Part shown: positions 60,336 through 64,000 of the stretch, one piece after another
Layout of the letters: the number at the start of each line of letters is the position of its first letter
Numbering within the stretch: position 1 is the first letter of the stretch
Source of the DNA: Capillidium heterosporum
Taxonomy: Eukaryota; Entomophthoromycota; Entomophthoromycetes; Entomophthorales; Capillidiaceae
DNA: 64,000 nucleotides
Assembly (NCBI GenBank): GCA_016630905.1
Contig: WBMQ01000003.1
Coordinates: 1-64,000, forward strand
Reading direction: 5' to 3'
Notes under the pieces: generated by a model
The model's database searches: none
Told to the model about the DNA's origin: nothing
The model's input: the letters and a program-made list of their open reading frames with translations, nothing else
Made by a program: the position numbers and the translations under genes

Positions 60336-61644
60336 CAATCTTTTCACAGTTTAAGCCTATTCTATAATTTCTTCCTATTTTATCACCTATTAAAGCTTAT
60401 CATTGAACTAATATATAGTGCCAATGCATGCCTACATTTTCATTAGCTTTGTACTTACTAAACCTTTATCATCTCACTAAAATCTTCTCTACTTTATGCT
60501 AAAGCCATCGGTGTAAATACTACTTACCGACTCCAACCAATTCAAAATACCATCTCCTCATATTAAGCTTACCAACTGCTATGAGCTTTCCTATTTAGGT
60601 TACATAGCCTTTCTAAAGCAAAATATAATGAAATCAAACTAATATATATAGTTTATCAGTAATTTAATATAATGGCTATATATTTTAAATCCTTTATTGG
60701 TTAGTATACGCTAAGTATACAATACTAATGCAAATGTCAGGTCTCAATCAGCTTTTTCCTGTTATGGATCTGAAGGAATGTATTCTTTTAGTCGATACAG
60801 GTATCTTGACCAACTGCAAGTGAATCATTGGTTTAGATGTAAAAAAGAGCTTTGACTGATTGGGAATGAGTGATGAAATTAAAAGCAAAGTTAAGAGTAG
60901 AGATAGGTTTGGAGGCTAGATTAGGCCTAGGTGAGGTGGTGATTTAAATATCTTGTGGAAGTCGTTGGACTGATTAGCCATACCAGAAACGCCTGGTATA
61001 GCTTTACTGGCGATTGATCCAGCTTGACCTAAAAATTGAAACCTAATGACGATTTTAGTCGATGTACTAGTTAGATTTAGACTTCGATCTAGGTTGCCTA
61101 GCTTGGCTAAAACCAACTGTCGTCACCAACACAAATTATATTATGTAGAAATATCTGGGTTATATTTATACTTGTATATTTAATTTAGAGCTTACTTATC
61201 AATATATGTAAAATATTAATAGTCTGTCGAGAACTTCAAAAATTGAATTTACATTTTAGTTCTTCAATATTACTTTGATTTCGTCGAAAAGAAAGCTGAG
61301 TTTGTGATATAAATTGAGTATGCTTATCTAGTCTTGTCTAGTATCACTCACATACATTTAAGCAGCTGCTATCGTAAATGATAAAATGAAAATCAAAACC
61401 ATTTGTTAACTAAAGGAATCCAATTGAAAACAACAATTGTATTGTTCTATCATCTATAAATTCTACATTAGGTCTAAAATACTTGTCACCATTTTTCTGG
61501 AAAATCGTAGGTAATGAAAAGGAAATATTGCACATTTAGTAGCCAAGGCATCCAATTTTAGAGAGAAACTTGTACAGCTATACGGTTATAAGTATATATT
61601 CTATATTCAAATTCAAATGTATATACTCTCAATTAAGCATTTAG
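60336..61644. other. Spacer with one doubtful minus ORF
   Basis: About 1.3 kb. A minus frame at 60916-61116 (66 codons) has a TTTTTAG acceptor-like site in its middle followed by QAGSIASKAIPGVSG, so it could be the last exon of a small gene, but no start or family could be assigned. Confidence 0.35.
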
Positions 61645-63180
61645 ATGGCCATCACCGCTTTCTGTTTTTATACAGGTGTTGATTCAGATAAGCCTACAGT
61701 AGAAGTTGTACTCAAGTTTAATAGAAGCTTTAATAGTTTTCAACTGCCAATACCATTTCCAAAATTCTTGCAAAATCTGCAAGGTTTCCATTGTAACTGT
61801 ATTTTAAAATGCAACTCCAATCAAATCAGCCAAGTTTTTGGTGATGAAAATTGTTGATCAATGAACTTGATCACCTTCCAAATTTCAAGATGCCAAGAGA
61901 ATTTAGCAAATATCCGATCACATAATCAAAGAGGTAGCGAGAAGTTTATCGTATTCCGACCAACTTGAGCTCCAGTATTGCGACAGGCAGTTCAATAATC
62001 TTGAGAAAGCTATACAAACATATCGAGTACCAATAGATTCATAAATTTGACAAGTGCGTCAAGCGTATGGACGACTACATTTCCAATTTTTACGAAATCG
62101 AATGCCACTTTCCTAAAGTTGAAGAGTTAGGCACCTACAGAGTTGCAAGTGACACTATAATATTCGATGATTTATACATTTTAAAGTGCAAACTCAAGAA
62201 GTTTAGTTGCCATCTATAGGAACTGTATCCTTCCAAACTTGACTTCATACACCTTACCAAAGATGTCAAAGCGTCAAATTTAAATCTTCAAAACGAAACT
62301 GCACACACCATTAAATTTTGAACCATTTTTCTGTACTTCAACTTACTTTGCTGCATGTAAATTTAACTATATCAAACCGCTACCTTCCAACTAACATAAA
62401 CAAGTGTTTCTCCAGCTTCAAAGTATTCTTTCTGGAAATCGAAAATTACGATGACGACGAGGAAATATATTCAACTCAATTTTTGCATCTAATGAAGTTA
62501 AACCTCAGCCTCAACGGTATGTAGATGGTAGAGCTAATCTCTTTCAAAGATTACAAAAATGGATCGATCTTGAACACTCAAAATTTAAGGGCTACGAAGT
62601 CCTAATCAAAAGCGAACTTTACTTCCTACTACACTTACAGTTGGAGATGCCATCTCTAACATGTTCAGCATTCATCAAACTTTTAAAGTCTCAAATATAC
62701 CGACCTAAAGCTAGGATATTCTTTCGATGCCGGCTCGATGAAACTGCTGCTTAGTTTACTTAAACTGCTCAAACTTACATTGTAGATAAGATAAACGACT
62801 AAAAGTTCGAAAATGTGCAATGTTTGAGTCCTCTTTACAAGCTTAGGTTTTTAGATAAATTTGAACTGGCCCGCCATTTCTTCATTTTCTTACAAGATCA
62901 AATGCCATGCTTCTTCAGCTTGACGGTAAGGAGTATCTTCGAACTTCAAACTTTGTTCGACGCTTTCATATTTCAAGACATCAACTTTAAATATCCCACC
63001 AAGCTCCAGTTCATTAACATCTCAAACTGCGAGGTTGAGTTTATCGACTGGGTTCAATATCGCTCATTCGATACAGCAACAGTCTTAAACAAGCTTCTAC
63101 ATGATGTCATGCTCAATATCAGGTTCTACGACTCTCTGATCAACCTTCTTAAAGATATACTATCTCCTTGTAATAGTTAG
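61645..63180 (+). pseudogene. Decayed coding region, possibly leucine-rich (F-box-like) protein
   Basis: Coding-like stretches appear in changing frames with in-frame stops between them: an ATG frame at 61645-61857, a stretch reading FDKCVKRMDDYISNFYEIECHFP around 62050, a Leu-rich frame 62318-62524 and a long frame 62815-63180 with LQFINISNCEVEFIDW, which has the feel of a leucine-rich repeat (LxxLxLSNC). Unlike the frame-broken genes elsewhere in the window there are full stop codons inside the good stretches, so decay is more likely than single read errors. Family assignment is a guess. Confidence 0.4.
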
Positions 63181-63670
63181 TCTAAAGTATGCTTTAAAAT
63201 TTGGACCGCCTTTATAACTTTCTTTCAAATATAGGCCGTTTTGCAGCTTGAGGTTTTTACATGGTGTTGAAAGTGAATTATCCAAATCGCCATTAAACTC
63301 AGGAAATGCTTTATTTCATCAGATATCCTTTATATACTATGAAGAGCTACTCCAGTAACTAAAAGGTTATTTAAAAGACTTTCAAAGCTCCTGCTAAAGT
63401 CACATGCGTAAGCTACATCATAGGTTAAAGATAGTAGCTTTTCATCCACTGAGAACAGTAACCCATACCTATTTAGTATCATATAATAGGCCGAAATTTT
63501 AAACTGCTATTTTTATGGTTATCGGTTCATGGGTTATCAGCAGCAGAAGTTAACCGGCAATTCATTGCTTATTTTAGATATATTCTGTGGCTTTATCTCC
63601 AACTGGTTAGCACTGAAAATATATATTGGCAAAAAATGGAAAGGCATAGATCAACTTAGCAAGTAGCAGC
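63181..63670. other. Promoter-side spacer of the last gene
   Basis: About 490 bp, no open frame of interest; holds the promoter of the partial gene starting at 63671. Confidence 0.4.
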
Positions 63671-64000
63671 ATGGAGGAAATGCGAAAATCAAAAGTCGAA
63701 GAGAAGGTGGTACTCTTACCCTTTTACGACACAGCCGAGCCCAAATTGCCAGTTGAAGATTACCCGACTCAGCTACTTTTGCCAAGCCAAGAAAATGTGT
63801 ACGAGCCCGGCAGTAGTACCATACAGCTGATGAGCGACAACCAGGTAACAGCTTTTGCTTTTCTGTCTAACAGCTTTGAAAAGTCCGACTTTGAGTTCCA
63901 GGAGAAAAAAGCAACTACCAAGCGGTGGAGAATCTTGTCGATAACCGCAGGCCTGTTATTGGCTCTAGTATTTGTTTCTTTTGTTGGCAACTTCATCGAC
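63671..64000 (+). CDS. Type II membrane protein, 5' part (cut by window end)
   Basis: ATG at 63671 opens a frame that runs 110 codons to the window edge. About 85 polar residues (EEKVVLLPFYDTAEPKLPVEDYP) are followed by basic KKATTKRWR and one hydrophobic helix ILSITAGLLLALVFVSFVGNF, the layout of a type II signal-anchor protein with a cytosolic N-terminus. Fungal dipeptidyl aminopeptidases and Golgi glycosyltransferases have this form, but nothing visible decides between them. No intron is needed in this part. Confidence 0.65.
   Translation, partial: MEEMRKSKVEEKVVLLPFYDTAEPKLPVEDYPTQLLLPSQENVYEPGSSTIQLMSDNQVTAFAFLSNSFEKSDFEFQEKKATTKRWRILSITAGLLLALVFVSFVGNFID

Overview
This window looks like nuclear DNA of a filamentous, early-diverging fungus. 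The evidence is dense intron-bearing genes with mostly 35-60 nt GT-AG introns, a fungal-type Zn2Cys6 regulator, CSC1, SAGA Sgf29, V-ATPase subunit C and an SR protein, all set in AT-rich spacers. Presence of a DONSON-like protein and a plant/bacterial-type LeuA argues against a yeast-like ascomycete. An entomophthoralean (Conidiobolus-like) source is my guess, not something the sequence proves.

Layout. 0-4 kb: AT-rich, a small coiled-coil ORF and a candidate solo LTR. 4-7.2 kb: 2-oxoglutarate dehydrogenase E1 (-). 8.2-14.5 kb: PC4/SUB1 (+), SGF29 (-), dynactin p150 (-). 15.6-16.9 kb: a low-complexity protein (-). 19.2-20 kb: a secreted, probably GPI-anchored protein (-). 20.7-22.8 kb: DBP2/p68 RNA helicase (-) with a long conserved-position intron. 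25.3-27 kb: 2-isopropylmalate synthase (+), convergent with a zinc-cluster factor (-). 29.2-30.4 kb: Tra2-like SR protein (-). 31.5-32.6 kb: mitochondrial carrier (+). 33-34.3 kb: V-ATPase subunit C (-). 36-39.1 kb: CSC1 channel (+), convergent with pyruvate carboxylase (-, 39.3-42.9 kb). 43-47 kb: gene-poor. 47.3-48.3 kb: unknown Cys-rich protein, frame-broken. 48.8-49.9 kb: endonuclease V (+). 50.4-52.4 kb: polo-like kinase (-). 52.9-53.9 kb: thiamine pyrophosphokinase (+). 54-55.2 kb: unknown helical protein (-), divergent from a DONSON-like replication factor (+, 55.5-57.2 kb). 58.2-60.3 kb: secreted Kunitz-domain protein with long tandem repeats (+). 61.6-63.2 kb: decayed coding region. 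63.7 kb to the end: 5' part of a type II membrane protein (+).

The genes are mostly housekeeping and independently transcribed; there is no operon-like or cluster logic. Two genes share a cofactor link: OGDH needs thiamine diphosphate, which the thiamine pyrophosphokinase makes. DONSON and the polo-like kinase both act in the cell cycle.

The most unusual features are: (1) about 18 single-base breaks of frame in seven genes, about 15 of them +1, six sharing an NNC-T-GNN context; these may be assembly errors, but the pattern deserves testing; (2) a fungal secreted Kunitz protein with four 75-78-residue repeats; (3) a DONSON-like protein; (4) a plant-type LeuA; (5) a 474-nt intron in DBP2 in a genome of ~45-nt introns.
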